From Pseudopedobacter saltans DSM 12145 (GTDB lineage Bacteria > Bacteroidota > Bacteroidia > Sphingobacteriales > Sphingobacteriaceae), in assembly GCF_000190735.1 (NCBI RefSeq), contig NC_015177.1, positions 2,666,001 to 2,730,000 on the forward strand: a DNA stretch of 64,000 nucleotides, given 5' to 3'. The notes beneath the pieces were generated by a model. That model made no database searches and was not told where the DNA came from. It was given only the letters and a program-made list of their open reading frames with translations. This document shows positions 1-8,349 of this stretch, in pieces. Position 1 is the first letter of the stretch, and every line of letters begins with the position of its first letter. Both the position numbers and the translations under genes were made by a program.

Positions 1-16
1 TATTTAATTTTGGTCT

Positions 17-487
17 ATGGAATTAAGCTTAGATTCAAAAGTTTGGATTTACCAATCAGACAGATTATTTACTACTGCTGAACTGGATCGTTTAGAATTG
101 CTATTAAACGATTTCACTAAGTCGTGGACTGCTCATAACCAACAACTTAAAGCATCCTATGAAATCAAATACCAAAGGTTTGTCATTCTGATTGTTGATG
201 AAACAGCTGCAACTGCCAGCGGTTGCTCTATAGACAAATCCGTTCATCTGATGAAGTCGATAGAACAAGAATTTAGTGTAAATCTCTTCGACCGATTTCA
301 GATTGCATGGAAAGATGGTAATGATATCAAGATTGCAGGACGTAGTGATTTCGAACAGCTGATTCAAAACCAGAGCATCAATTCAGACACAATAGTTTTT
401 AATAATCTGGTAAAAAGTCTATCCGATTTTCGTACTTCATGGGAAGTTCCGATAAAGGAAAGCTGGCATGCTAAAGTTTTCCTATAA
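17..487 (+). CDS. conserved Bacteroidetes protein of unknown function
   Basis: This is a 156-residue soluble protein with no signal peptide or membrane segment. From memory, close relatives in Bacteroidetes are often labelled 'ABC transporter ATPase', but I see no Walker A, signature or Walker B motif, so that label is not supported. The sequence alternates helix and strand, with a hydrophobic strand around residues 55-61 (FVILIVD) and a Trp-rich C-terminus ending SWHAKVFL. It stands alone, ending about 130 bp before cydA, with a promoter box for cydA in between. No function is proposed. Confidence 0.75.
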   Translation: MELSLDSKVWIYQSDRLFTTAELDRLELLLNDFTKSWTAHNQQLKASYEIKYQRFVILIVDETAATASGCSIDKSVHLMKSIEQEFSVNLFDRFQIAWKDGNDIKIAGRSDFEQLIQNQSINSDTIVFNNLVKSLSDFRTSWEVPIKESWHAKVFL

Positions 488-566
488 AAGCAAATACATT
501 CTTAATTAAGAATGATTATTTTTTTCAAAAAAAATCTGTTTCAGGAAATCTTATAAGGTATTCTTA

Positions 567-574
567 TATTTTTG
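567..574 (+). promoter_or_regulatory. candidate -7 box for cydAB
   Basis: TATTTTTG fits the Bacteroidetes TAnnTTTG -7 box. No convincing TTTG -33 element is seen upstream. Transcription would start near 578 and give a leader of about 40 nt. That leader holds a small hairpin, CACCT (587-591) with AGGTG (596-600) around a CATA loop. Confidence 0.5.
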
Positions 575-618
575 TTACGCAGACAACACCTCATAAGGTG
601 CCTTAAAGATTTCTTTGT

Positions 619-1950
619 ATGGACGATTTTTTAGCCGCTCGCTCCCAAATGGCCCTATCTCTGGGCTTCCACATTATTTTCTCCTGTATCGGCATGGTTA
701 TGCCTTTTTTCATGGCAGTATCTCATTTTTATTACCTAAAAACCAAAAAACAGGTATATAAAAATATTACTAAAGCATGGAGCAAAGGTGTCGCTATATT
801 CTTTGCAACAGGAGCTGTGTCTGGAACTGCACTTTCTTTTGAATTGGGCTTGTTATGGCCAGAGTTTATGAAGCATGCAGGCCCTATATTCGGAATGCCG
901 TTTTCTTTGGAAGGAACTGCTTTTTTCATTGAAGCTATAGCTTTAGGTTTTTTCCTTTATGGCTGGGACAGATTCAATCCATGGTTCCATTGGGTAACCG
1001 GACTGGTTGTAGGCATCAGCGGAATAGTATCGGGCATTCTGGTAGTGGCCGCCAATGCATGGATGAACAGTCCAGCCGGATTCGACTATATTAATGGAGA
1101 ATACTTAAATATTGATCCAATAAAAGCAATGTTTAACGATGCCTGGTTTTCGCAGGCATTACATATGTCTATCGCTGCTTTTTGTGCTACTGGCTTTGCT
1201 GTAGCTGGTGTTCATGCTTTTATGATTCTTAAAAAGAAAAACATAGAATTTCATGCGAAATCATTTAAAATAGCAGCAACATTTGCCTGTATTGCGGCTC
1301 TTGTTCAGCCACTCAGCGGTGACATCTCTGCTAAGGATGTAGCAAAAAGACAACCTGCGAAACTAGCGGCAATGGAGGCGCATTTCCAAACCGAAAGAAG
1401 AGCACCTTTTATTATTGGAGGTATTCCCGACGAAAAGAATAAGAAGGTAGATTATGCTATAAAGATACCGGGACTTTTAAGCTTTATCACCTACGGAGAT
1501 ATTAATGCAGAAGTGAAAGGCCTGGATCAGATTCCTGAAGAACACCATCCACCCGTAGCTATAACACATTATGCCTTTCAAATCATGGTAGGTCTCGGCA
1601 TGATTATGATGCTTATTTCACTACTCTATTTCTATCAACTATGGAAAAAGAAAGAAATATTATCTACCAAATGGCTATTAAAATTATTTGCTATCGCTAC
1701 TCCTATGGGATTCATTGCGGTAGAAGCCGGCTGGACAGTTACGGAGGTAGGCCGGCAACCCTGGATTATTTATAATGTAATGAAAACGTCCGAAGCGGTA
1801 ACTCCTATGCCGGGCATTGTCTATTCATTCTATATATTCACTGTTATCTATCTGTCACTTTCTTTCGTTGTAGGCTTTATGTTATACCGACAAATTAAAA
1901 TGGTAGACAAAATTTACGATATCCCTAACGATTCTGTACAAAAACATTAG
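619..1950 (+). CDS. cydA: cytochrome bd oxidase subunit I
   Basis: CydA is the quinol-oxidising, haem-bearing subunit of cytochrome bd, the high-oxygen-affinity terminal oxidase of the inner membrane. The N-terminus shows the conserved His of the LGFH motif (residue 18, matching the haem ligand of the family), then a second conserved His in QALHMSIAAF. Near the C-terminus lies the diagnostic GRQPWIIYNVMKT motif. About nine hydrophobic segments are visible. At 443 residues it is shorter than the E. coli protein, which agrees with a short-Q-loop type. cydB follows after 2 bp, so the two are co-transcribed. No cydX-like small ORF was found downstream. Confidence 0.95.
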   Translation: MDDFLAARSQMALSLGFHIIFSCIGMVMPFFMAVSHFYYLKTKKQVYKNITKAWSKGVAIFFATGAVSGTALSFELGLLWPEFMKHAGPIFGMPFSLEGTAFFIEAIALGFFLYGWDRFNPWFHWVTGLVVGISGIVSGILVVAANAWMNSPAGFDYINGEYLNIDPIKAMFNDAWFSQALHMSIAAFCATGFAVAGVHAFMILKKKNIEFHAKSFKIAATFACIAALVQPLSGDISAKDVAKRQPAKLAAMEAHFQTERRAPFIIGGIPDEKNKKVDYAIKIPGLLSFITYGDINAEVKGLDQIPEEHHPPVAITHYAFQIMVGLGMIMMLISLLYFYQLWKKKEILSTKWLLKLFAIATPMGFIAVEAGWTVTEVGRQPWIIYNVMKTSEAVTPMPGIVYSFYIFTVIYLSLSFVVGFMLYRQIKMVDKIYDIPNDSVQKH

Positions 1951-1952
1951 TT

Positions 1953-2957
1953 ATGACTTACGTTGTTATTGCATTTTTATGGGCTTCAATCTGGTTATAC
2001 CTATTACTGGGAGGTGCCGATTTTGGAGCGGGAATATTAGAACTTTTTACTTCAAAAAAACATCAAAAGAATACCAGAAAAACTGTTTACAGAGTTATTG
2101 GCCCAGTATGGGAAGCAAACCACATGTGGCTTATTATCGCTATAGTTATCTTGTTTGTAGGTTTCCCGGATATTTATACGACAATGTCTATACATATGCA
2201 TATTCCATTGGTTTTAATGTTATTTGGAATTATTGCAAGAGGTACTGCTTTCGCTTTCAGACATTATGATGCCGTTGTAGACGATATGCAAACTCTTTAC
2301 AATAAAATTTTCCAATACTCAAGCTTTATCACGCCATTCTTTTTAGGAATTATTGCAGCAAGTACTGTATCTGGATCTATAGATACCGAATCAACTGATT
2401 TTTTAAATGCTTATATTTTTAGCTGGTTCAATTGGTTTGGTATTGCCGTTGGCTTTTTTACTGTTGCCATCTGCGGCTTTTTAGCTGCGATATTTATTAT
2501 AGGCGAGACTGATACCGAAGAAGATAAAAAGAGATTTATAAAAAAGGCGAAGTACATGAATATCGGTGCTGTCATTTCAGGATCACTGGTTTTTATTATC
2601 GCCTATTTAGAGCAGATCCCCTTGATCGACTGGATTTTCGGAAATGTTGTGGGAATTGTTGCCATCACTGCGGCAACCGTTTCATTGATTATTTTATGGA
2701 GAACTATCGAACAGAAAAGAACTGTTTTGCTTAGAATATTAGCAGGTTTTCAGGTGACCATGATTCTATTAGCTATCACCTGGGAGCATTTCCCTAATAT
2801 TATTATGCTCAAAAATGGCAATTACCTGTCTCTAATAGAAAATGCGGGTCACGAAAAAGCGATAGCCTCTTTGGCTTACGCCCTATTGATAGGCAGTCTC
2901 TTTATACTTCCTGCTCTGTATTATTTGATATATAGCTTTCAGAAAAAAGGGAAGTAA
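1953..2957 (+). CDS. cydB: cytochrome bd oxidase subunit II
   Basis: CydB is the second structural subunit of cytochrome bd oxidase and pairs with CydA in the membrane. The 334-residue protein has about eight to nine hydrophobic segments. Its N-terminus carries the family pattern WxxLYLLLGGADFGAGILEL, followed by the GPVWEANHMWLI motif near residues 49-60. It starts 2 bp after the cydA stop. After its stop there are about 230 bp without a convincing gene before the convergent mtgA. Confidence 0.95.
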   Translation: MTYVVIAFLWASIWLYLLLGGADFGAGILELFTSKKHQKNTRKTVYRVIGPVWEANHMWLIIAIVILFVGFPDIYTTMSIHMHIPLVLMLFGIIARGTAFAFRHYDAVVDDMQTLYNKIFQYSSFITPFFLGIIAASTVSGSIDTESTDFLNAYIFSWFNWFGIAVGFFTVAICGFLAAIFIIGETDTEEDKKRFIKKAKYMNIGAVISGSLVFIIAYLEQIPLIDWIFGNVVGIVAITAATVSLIILWRTIEQKRTVLLRILAGFQVTMILLAITWEHFPNIIMLKNGNYLSLIENAGHEKAIASLAYALLIGSLFILPALYYLIYSFQKKGK

Positions 2958-3185
2958 ATGAGGTAAAGGTTGTTGTGAATTTTAAGTTTTACGTTATGAA
3001 CTTGCTTATTCCCACATGTCCGTTTGGAACAGTGCCAGGTGGACTGCGGGCCCCGTCCCTTGGGAAAAGGGCTCGGTTGTGCAATTTATTCCCTAAGTGC
3101 AACCATTTTTACAAAGAACATTGGAAATTCGCAGTTCCTTTAATAGTTCGAACCAGGCATTATAAGATTTAAAAAATCTCCCGCC

Positions 3186-3866
3186 TTAAAATTCTAAATT
3201 CCCTAAAGCAGCCATATTTCTTCTTATGATCGCCTGTCTTCTATAGATATATGCGGTAGGATTCACCGGAGTCCATTTTCTTGGATTTGGTAATACCGCA
3301 GCTAAAAGTGCTGCCTCACTTTTCAACAAGCTTTTGCACGATTTATGATAATAGGCTTGTGTAGCCGCTTCAGCACCATAAATACCATCCCCCATTTCAA
3401 TTACATTTAAATAGACTTCCATTATCCTTTGTTTCGACCAAAGCAATTCTATTAAAATTGTGAAATAGGCTTCAAATCCTTTACGGATATATGATCTTCC
3501 TGGCCACAGAAAAACATTTTTTGCTGTTTGCTGTGTTATCGTACTCCCTCCTCTGATCTTCTTACCTGTTTTATTCTTTTGATAAGCTTTTCCCAACGCA
3601 TCAAAATCAAAACCGTTATGGCTTAAAAACTGAGCATCTTCAGCACCAATAACCGCCTTTTTCAAATTCAGAGAGATGTCATCAAAGTCTTTCCATTCTT
3701 TTTCTATTTTCCAGGTCTTGCCATCGAATTTTCTTTCGAATGCCCGTGATATCATCAGATAGGTAAACGGAGGATTTATAAAACGATAGGCGAGAACCCA
3801 AAGAAATGTGAGTACAAAGAACCATAAAAAGAGTTTCTTTAGATATTTAATCAGCAGATTAGCCAC
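3186..3866 (-). CDS. mtgA: monofunctional peptidoglycan transglycosylase
   Basis: A GT51 glycosyltransferase that polymerises lipid II into glycan strands without a transpeptidase domain. One N-terminal membrane anchor (about residues 10-30) is followed by the catalytic domain. Motif 1 GAEDAQFLSHNGFD carries the expected catalytic Glu (residue 76). Motif 2 RGGSTITQQTAKN lies at 105-117, and later motifs include ELLWSKQRIMEVYLN. Length 226 residues is normal for MtgA. It converges on cydB and sits 80 bp downstream of rplI on the same strand, but a terminator separates the two. Confidence 0.93.
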   Translation of the reverse strand: MANLLIKYLKKLFLWFFVLTFLWVLAYRFINPPFTYLMISRAFERKFDGKTWKIEKEWKDFDDISLNLKKAVIGAEDAQFLSHNGFDFDALGKAYQKNKTGKKIRGGSTITQQTAKNVFLWPGRSYIRKGFEAYFTILIELLWSKQRIMEVYLNVIEMGDGIYGAEAATQAYYHKSCKSLLKSEAALLAAVLPNPRKWTPVNPTAYIYRRQAIIRRNMAALGNLEF

Positions 3867-3893
3867 AAGTTTAGATAGGATATTTATTACAAC

Positions 3894-3928
3894 AAAAAAA
3901 TGCCCCTTAGTAATTTAAGGAGCATTTT
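3894..3928 (-). terminator. terminator after rpsF-rpsR-rplI
   Basis: On the minus strand the rplI stop is followed by a stem of AAAATGCTCCTTA with TAAGGGGCATTTT around a short AT loop, then a run of T (plus-strand A run 3894-3900). It isolates the ribosomal operon from mtgA and has some symmetry on the plus strand as well. Confidence 0.85.
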
Positions 3929-3947
3929 CTATATAGCAAAAAGTTTA

Positions 3948-4391
3948 TTATTCAGCAATAACCTCGAAAGGAACCTGAATTTTAACTTCTTTATGTAAGT
4001 TTAAGTTTGCTTTGTACTCACCTACAAATTTAACATCAGAATCAAAAGTGATTCTTCTTCTGTCAACATCGAAACCTAATTTTTTCAATGCATCAGCAAC
4101 CTGAATTGTGTTAACCGCACCGAAGATTTTACCAGTTTCGCCCGCTTTAGCACCAATGCTTAATTTAACATCAGCCAATTTAGCTGCAGTAGCTTCAGCG
4201 TCTTTCTTAATTTTCTCTTGTTTAAACTGAGCTTGTTTAATGTTCTCAGCTAAAACTTTCTTTGCCGACTCAGTAGCTAAAATAGCTTGTCCCTGAGGAA
4301 TCAAATAATTACGGCCGTAACCAGGCTTTACATTAACGACATCGTCTTTCTCGCCTAGTTTTTTTACATCTTGTGTTAAAATTACTTCCAT
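3948..4391 (-). CDS. rplI: 50S ribosomal protein L9
   Basis: L9 binds 23S rRNA in the large subunit. The 147-residue sequence starts MEVILTQDVKKLGEKDDVV and has the N-terminal signature VKPGYGRNYLIPQGQA. A long charged linker helix (about residues 40-75) follows, then the C-terminal domain with KIFGAVNTIQVADALKKLG. Normal length. It is the last gene of rpsF-rpsR-rplI, 14 bp after rpsR, and is followed by a terminator. Confidence 0.97.
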   Translation of the reverse strand: MEVILTQDVKKLGEKDDVVNVKPGYGRNYLIPQGQAILATESAKKVLAENIKQAQFKQEKIKKDAEATAAKLADVKLSIGAKAGETGKIFGAVNTIQVADALKKLGFDVDRRRITFDSDVKFVGEYKANLNLHKEVKIQVPFEVIAE

Positions 4392-4405
4392 GTGAACAGC
4401 CCTCC

Positions 4406-4669
4406 TTATTTTAAACCATCAGTTACGAATGGTAAGATACCGATAATACGAGCTCTCTTAACAGCTTGAGCTACTTTACGCTGATATTTCAAAGAAGTTC
4501 CTGTCAAACGACGAGGTAAAATTTTACCTTGATCGTTGATAAATTTCAATAAAAAGTTAGCGTCTTTGTAATCGATATATTTAATACCGTTCTTTTTAAA
4601 ACGACAATATTTCTTTCTGTTATCCTCCACCTTGGGAGCAGTAACGTATTGGATTTGATCTTTAGCCAT
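4406..4669 (-). CDS. rpsR: 30S ribosomal protein S18
   Basis: S18 pairs with S6 on the platform of the small subunit. The 87-residue protein has the conserved core [18 protein letters not shown] and the C-terminal motif [27 protein letters not shown], split here by its key residues RRxTGTSxKxQR. The start overlaps the rpsF stop in a TAATG arrangement, which suggests translational coupling of the S6:S18 partners. Confidence 0.97.
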   Translation of the reverse strand: MAKDQIQYVTAPKVEDNRKKYCRFKKNGIKYIDYKDANFLLKFINDQGKILPRRLTGTSLKYQRKVAQAVKRARIIGILPFVTDGLK

Positions 4670-5034
4670 TAGTTTGCTGCCTCCGCTTTTTCAGATTTCT
4701 TTTTGTTAAAAGCACCAGAACGTTTTTTCTCATTGTACGCTACAGCATGCTTGTCTAATTTAACAGTTAAGAATCTCATTACACGCTCATCGCGTTTCAA
4801 TTCTAACTCATACTTGCCGATAACCTCTCCTGATACCTTGTATTCAGTAATGTGGTAATATCCAGTTGATTTCTTCTCAATTGGATACGCCAATTTTTTC
4901 AGACCCCAATTATCCTCTTGGACAATCTCGGCTCCATTATCAGTTAAGATTTTAGAGAAATTAGCAATTACTTCTTTCGCTGCCTCTTCTGATAATAACG
5001 GGGTAAGAATGATAGTGGTTTCGTATTGACCCAT
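4669..5034 (-). CDS. rpsF: 30S ribosomal protein S6
   Basis: S6 heads the rpsF-rpsR-rplI operon and forms a heterodimer with S18. The 121 residues start [19 protein letters not shown] and include [20 protein letters not shown], the usual S6 core, with the strand [16 protein letters not shown] basic Lys/Ala-rich tail of about 20 residues ([19 protein letters not shown]) extends the fold, which is common in Bacteroidetes. The promoter at 5079-5110 lies upstream. Confidence 0.97.
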   Translation of the reverse strand: MGQYETTIILTPLLSEEAAKEVIANFSKILTDNGAEIVQEDNWGLKKLAYPIEKKSTGYYHITEYKVSGEVIGKYELELKRDERVMRFLTVKLDKHAVAYNEKKRSGAFNKKKSEKAEAAN

Positions 5035-5059
5035 TGTTATTAATAAATTGTTTTTTATC

Positions 5060-5074
5060 CCTTTACTTTAAAGG
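5060..5074 (-). promoter_or_regulatory. leader hairpin of the rpsF operon
   Basis: CCTTTA (5060-5065) pairs with TAAAGG (5069-5074) around a 3-nt loop in the short rpsF leader. In other bacteria S6:S18 bind a leader hairpin for feedback control. I cannot confirm here that this small stem has that role. Confidence 0.35.
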
Positions 5075-5078
5075 ACTG

Positions 5079-5110
5079 CAAAAATAGATATTTATAAATA
5101 AAAATGCAAC
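5079..5110 (-). promoter_or_regulatory. promoter of rpsF-rpsR-rplI
   Basis: On the minus strand a TATTTTTG -7 box (plus 5079-5086) has a GTTG -33-like element (plus 5107-5110) 20 nt upstream. Spacing and sequence fit the Bacteroidetes housekeeping sigma consensus. The predicted start near 5075 leaves a leader of about 40 nt. Confidence 0.65.
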
Positions 5111-5170
5111 ACAACTTTAAGAGTCTGTGTAAAATTATATTACAGTTTCTTTTATAAGCTATTTTAGGCT

Positions 5171-5200
5171 AAAAAAGACTGCCCAGAAGAAACAGCAGTC
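5171..5200 (-). terminator. second minus-strand terminator-like hairpin
   Basis: GACTGC (5177-5182) pairs with GCAGTC (5195-5200). Read on the minus strand, the stem is followed by six T (plus A run 5171-5176). It lies between the rpsF promoter and the stronger hairpin at 5267-5302. Confidence 0.5.
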
Positions 5201-5266
5201 GGCTCAAGAAAATATAAAGAAACCACACCCCTCATCGAAATATTAAACAGCTTTGAAAATCAAAAT

Positions 5267-5302
5267 AAAAAAGCGGTTCGGCCGGGAGGCCTACCGCTTT
5301 TA
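5267..5302 (-). terminator. strong hairpin terminator with no annotated upstream gene
   Basis: AAAAGCGGT (5269-5277) pairs with ACCGCTTTT (5293-5301), and an inner GGCC/GGCC stem extends it. On the minus strand it runs into CTTTTTTATTTTG, a good U-tract. It would terminate a short transcript starting near 5447. Confidence 0.75.
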
Positions 5303-5351
5303 CACACCTATTAAATTTAAAAATCGTATTGATTTTTGAGGGAAGGCACAA

Positions 5352-5432
5352 CTAAGGCTTTTTTATAGCATTTATATATAAGTAGCTAACAAAACCCATC
5401 ATCAACTTTGCCCAAAGTTTTGTTTTTCTCAT
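5352..5432 (-). CDS. candidate 26-aa small ORF in its own transcript
   Basis: The ORF starts ATG (complement of 5430-5432) and encodes a basic, partly hydrophobic peptide that begins MRKTKLWAKLMMGF and ends INAIKKP before TAG. A perfect TATATTTG -7 box (minus strand, 5451-5458) lies about 15 nt upstream and a strong terminator lies 50 nt downstream, so the unit has promoter, ORF and terminator. I do not recognise the peptide. It could equally be a non-coding RNA in which the ORF is accidental. Confidence 0.4.
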   Translation of the reverse strand: MRKTKLWAKLMMGFVSYLYINAIKKP

Positions 5433-5450
5433 GATTTTACAAATATTTCA

Positions 5451-5458
5451 CAAATATA
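5451..5458 (-). promoter_or_regulatory. -7 box for the candidate small transcript
   Basis: The plus sequence CAAATATA reads TATATTTG on the minus strand, an exact TAnnTTTG match. The nearest TTTG (plus 5485-5488) is 26 nt away, longer than the usual 19-21, so the -33 element is weak. Confidence 0.45.
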
Positions 5459-5669
5459 ACTATAAATTTCATATACAGAAAGATCAAAGCAGACTTAGCA
5501 GTGTGTTTTTTGAAAAAATATTTTTTTATCAATTTTATTAACATAAACAGCATAAAATATCTTATATTTAAAATAAGTGTATCGCTGTTTTCGCACACAC
5601 CTTATTCTTTTAAACTGCTTAACCAAATTTATTTTTCACAATATATCTCCCTCTTATTTTCTCAATAAT

Positions 5670-5701
5670 ATTGTATTATCTATAACATCTTTATATTTTT
5701 G
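5670..5701 (+). promoter_or_regulatory. dnaX promoter with almost no leader
   Basis: ATTG (5670-5673), 20 nt, then TATTTTTG (5694-5701) matches the Bacteroidetes -33/-7 pattern. Transcription would start about 4-5 nt after the G, only 2-3 nt before the dnaX ATG at 5708. This also argues against the TTG at 5699 as start codon, since it lies inside the -7 box. Confidence 0.65.
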
Positions 5702-5707
5702 CTAGCA

Positions 5708-7525
5708 ATGGAGAATTTTATCGTATCGGCAAGAAAATATCGCCCTGTCACGTTCGAAAGCGTAGTAGGTCAATTGCATATAACCAATACCTTAAAAAAT
5801 GCCATCAAAAGCAATCAGCTGGCACAGGCTTTCCTTTTTTGTGGTCCAAGAGGTGTGGGTAAAACTACATGTGCAAGAATTTTAGCAAAAACCATCAATT
5901 GTCAAAATCTTACAGCACAGGGTGAAGCTTGCGGAATCTGCGAATCCTGCAATTCTTTCCTGCATGGCAATTCTTTCAATTTCCATGAGCTGGATGCTGC
6001 ATCCAACAACTCTGTGGATGATATCAGAAATCTTATAGATCAGGTAAGAATTCCACCCCAAGGCGGAAAATACAAGGTTTATATTATTGATGAGGTACAT
6101 ATGTTATCTCAGAGTGCGTTCAATGCTTTCCTAAAAACGCTGGAAGAACCACCTGCCTATGCTATATTTATATTAGCTACAACAGAGAAACACAAAATCC
6201 TTCCTACTATATTATCCAGGTGTCAGATTTTCGACTTCAACAGGATAAAAGTGGAAGACATGGCTGGCCACCTTTCCAAAATTGCAACCCGGGAAGAGAT
6301 TACCTTTGATAATGATGGTCTTCATCTTATCGCCCAAAAAGCCGATGGCGGATTAAGGGACGCGCTCTCTATGTTCGACCAGATTGCAAGTTTTTCCAAC
6401 AGAAACATCAGCTATCAGGCAGTTATAGATAATCTGAATATTCTTGATTATGACTACTATTTCAAGCTAACTGATTTTCTCAATCAGGAAGACACTGCTT
6501 CTACCCTTTTACTATTCAATGAAATATTAAATAATGGGTTCGATGGCAATCATTTCATTAGCGGACTTGCTTCCCATTTCAGAAATGTACTGATATGTAA
6601 AGATCCATCCACTGTTCAGCTATTGGAGGTAAGTGAAAATATCAAACAAAAATACCTGGATCAAAGTAAAGCTACATCCAGTTCATTTTTAATCAGTGCG
6701 CTCAATATCGCCAACCAGTGTGATTTAAATTATAAAATCAGTAAAAACCAAAGATTACAGGTAGAACTGGCATTAATTAAAATAGCACATCTGCAACAAG
6801 CCTTCTCTTTAAGTAAAGATGGAAATGTTCGGGATCATATCGAGCAAGTAAAAAAAAAACCTGAAAATTTAGCACCGCAGGTCAACACAACTATTCCTTC
6901 ACAGGAAAAAAAAACTCCGTTAGTTACTGAAAATACGAACAGCAAGCCAGCAGCAGCTCCCCCTGTCACCTATCAACAGCCTGATAATTCTGCATCTGTT
7001 GTAAGGGAAGAGAAACGGCCTGCCATCAACATTCCTGCCTCTGGAAACAGTCTACTGAAAGGTGGAGGCACTTTGATACCAAATATCAAAAACCCATCTG
7101 CTATAAAAACAGTCAAGGAAGATAAAAATGAACCTGAATATGTTACGGGTGTTGCTACTACCCATTTTACACAGGATGATTTTATAAAAGTATGGGTAGA
7201 TTATTCCAGAATGGCAAAGGAACAGGGAAAAATGAGTTTGGTTTCTCTGATGGACAACTATACCCCTACGTTAAAGGACAATTATAGGATAGAACTTGTA
7301 CTGGAAAATAAGCTGCAGTCTGAAGAGTTAATTTCTGAAAGGATTGATATCCTCAATTATTTAAGAACAAAACTCTCGAACTTCTCTATCACTTTAGAAC
7401 CTATCATTGACGAAGTGGTAAGCGAGAGAAAATTATACACTTCCAAAGACAAATATCAGCATATGGTGGATAAGAATCCGAATATCGATCTGCTGAGACA
7501 GGCCTTTGGGCTAGAGCTGGATTAG
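5708..7525 (+). CDS. dnaX: DNA polymerase III subunit gamma/tau
   Basis: DnaX is the ATPase of the clamp loader of the replisome. In the 605-residue product, Walker A GPRGVGKT is at 46-53. A zinc-binding set of cysteines lies at 65, 75, 78 and 81 (CGICESC). Walker B IIDEVH, sensor LATTE and the SRC arginine-finger motif follow by residue 172. After the clamp-loader core (about 1-350) comes a Pro/Lys-rich linker (about 370-475) and a C-terminal tau-like region. I chose ATG 5708 rather than TTG 5699 because the latter overlaps the promoter. No obvious gamma-type frameshift heptamer was looked for exhaustively. Confidence 0.95.
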   Translation: MENFIVSARKYRPVTFESVVGQLHITNTLKNAIKSNQLAQAFLFCGPRGVGKTTCARILAKTINCQNLTAQGEACGICESCNSFLHGNSFNFHELDAASNNSVDDIRNLIDQVRIPPQGGKYKVYIIDEVHMLSQSAFNAFLKTLEEPPAYAIFILATTEKHKILPTILSRCQIFDFNRIKVEDMAGHLSKIATREEITFDNDGLHLIAQKADGGLRDALSMFDQIASFSNRNISYQAVIDNLNILDYDYYFKLTDFLNQEDTASTLLLFNEILNNGFDGNHFISGLASHFRNVLICKDPSTVQLLEVSENIKQKYLDQSKATSSSFLISALNIANQCDLNYKISKNQRLQVELALIKIAHLQQAFSLSKDGNVRDHIEQVKKKPENLAPQVNTTIPSQEKKTPLVTENTNSKPAAAPPVTYQQPDNSASVVREEKRPAINIPASGNSLLKGGGTLIPNIKNPSAIKTVKEDKNEPEYVTGVATTHFTQDDFIKVWVDYSRMAKEQGKMSLVSLMDNYTPTLKDNYRIELVLENKLQSEELISERIDILNYLRTKLSNFSITLEPIIDEVVSERKLYTSKDKYQHMVDKNPNIDLLRQAFGLELD

Positions 7526-7585
7526 ATCAACTGTTCATTACTCCTTAATCCTTGTTCTTGTCACCTTCAATCGGTTTCAGACTTC

Positions 7586-7987
7586 CTATCTCTTTCTATC
7601 ATTCTTAGGATATCCTTCCTCGTCCAAATCATCCCGGTAATCCTCAGGAGTTTTAGCGTCTTCTATATCTTCTTCTGTCAGGGTTAAATCTTCATCATCA
7701 GAAATATGCATTCCCAAAGCATCCACATTTGTCTCTAAAGACGCATTTTTATCATACTCATCTCCAATAAATGGATTGGCTTCATCATAATCCGAATTAA
7801 AATCGTCTCCATTAGGGGCTGTAGTTTCATATGGATCCAGATGCTGATAATCCTTATCTGTTGACTTATCAGGAGCCAGATCTAATTCAAAACTATTTTG
7901 TTCCTCATCATAATTCAAATTGGCGTCTCCATACTCGTTTATACGATCCTGATCGTCAGATTTGCCTATATTTTTTTTGCCTTCCAT
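7586..7987 (-). CDS. very acidic hypothetical protein
   Basis: A 133-residue protein without signal peptide or membrane segment. It is unusually rich in Asp, Glu, Asn and Tyr, for example DDEDLTLTEEDIEDAKTPED, and is likely largely disordered. It converges on dnaX. I recognise no domain. The consistent composition and the uninterrupted frame over 400 bp favour a real gene. Confidence 0.65.
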   Translation of the reverse strand: MEGKKNIGKSDDQDRINEYGDANLNYDEEQNSFELDLAPDKSTDKDYQHLDPYETTAPNGDDFNSDYDEANPFIGDEYDKNASLETNVDALGMHISDDEDLTLTEEDIEDAKTPEDYRDDLDEEGYPKNDRKR

Positions 7988-8087
7988 AAAATACTTTTTC
8001 CAAAAAACATCATAAACGATGCCATAATCTTACATATTCTTATTTTTCAGCATCCATTCATTTATTAATTTATCTTTTTATTATCTG

Positions 8088-8095
8088 TAGATTTG
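8088..8095 (+). promoter_or_regulatory. -7 box for the YwbE-family gene
   Basis: TAGATTTG is an exact TAnnTTTG match 17 nt before the ATG at 8113. The predicted start near 8099 gives a leader of about 14 nt. No clear -33 element. Confidence 0.45.
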
Positions 8096-8112
8096 TCATT
8101 CATTTATAGCTA

Positions 8113-8307
8113 ATGGATACCAGAAAAAGAGAAAATATTAAAATAGGACAAACTGTGGATATTGTTCTAAAAAAAGATCAGCGTACCGGCGAACTTACCA
8201 GAGGTATTGTAAAGGGAATACTTACAAAATCTTCGTTCCACACGCATGGCATAAAAGTTATACTGGAAAGCAATCAGGTGGGACGGGTGAAAGTCATTAT
8301 AGAATGA
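8113..8307 (+). CDS. YwbE-family protein
   Basis: A 64-residue protein of the YwbE family (DUF2196), which is small, basic and of unknown function. The family pattern is visible: an N-terminal region with IGQTVDIVLKKDQRTGELTRG, then GIVKGILTKSSFHTHGIKV and a C-terminal VGRVKVII. The fold is expected to be a small beta barrel. Full length for the family. It stands 42 bp before manA, which has its own -7 box. Confidence 0.85.
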   Translation: MDTRKRENIKIGQTVDIVLKKDQRTGELTRGIVKGILTKSSFHTHGIKVILESNQVGRVKVIIE

Positions 8308-8319
8308 TAATTTTTATAT

Positions 8320-8327
8320 TATTTTTG
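8320..8327 (+). promoter_or_regulatory. -7 box for manA
   Basis: TATTTTTG matches TAnnTTTG and lies 23 nt before the manA ATG. No TTTG is found at the expected -33 distance. Confidence 0.45.
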
Positions 8328-8349
8328 TCAGAAACCAAATTCTTATAAC

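Noticed and set aside
17-487. ABC transporter ATPase
   Set aside because: The common label is not supported: no Walker A, signature or Walker B motif is present in the 156 residues.
2975-3172. 65-codon open frame after cydB
   Set aside because: Composition is unlike a protein (many Pro, Gly, Cys in a GC-rich repeat-like patch), no family pattern, and no promoter; it is most likely spacer DNA. It is also not a cydX-like gene, since it has no single membrane helix with the CydX pattern.
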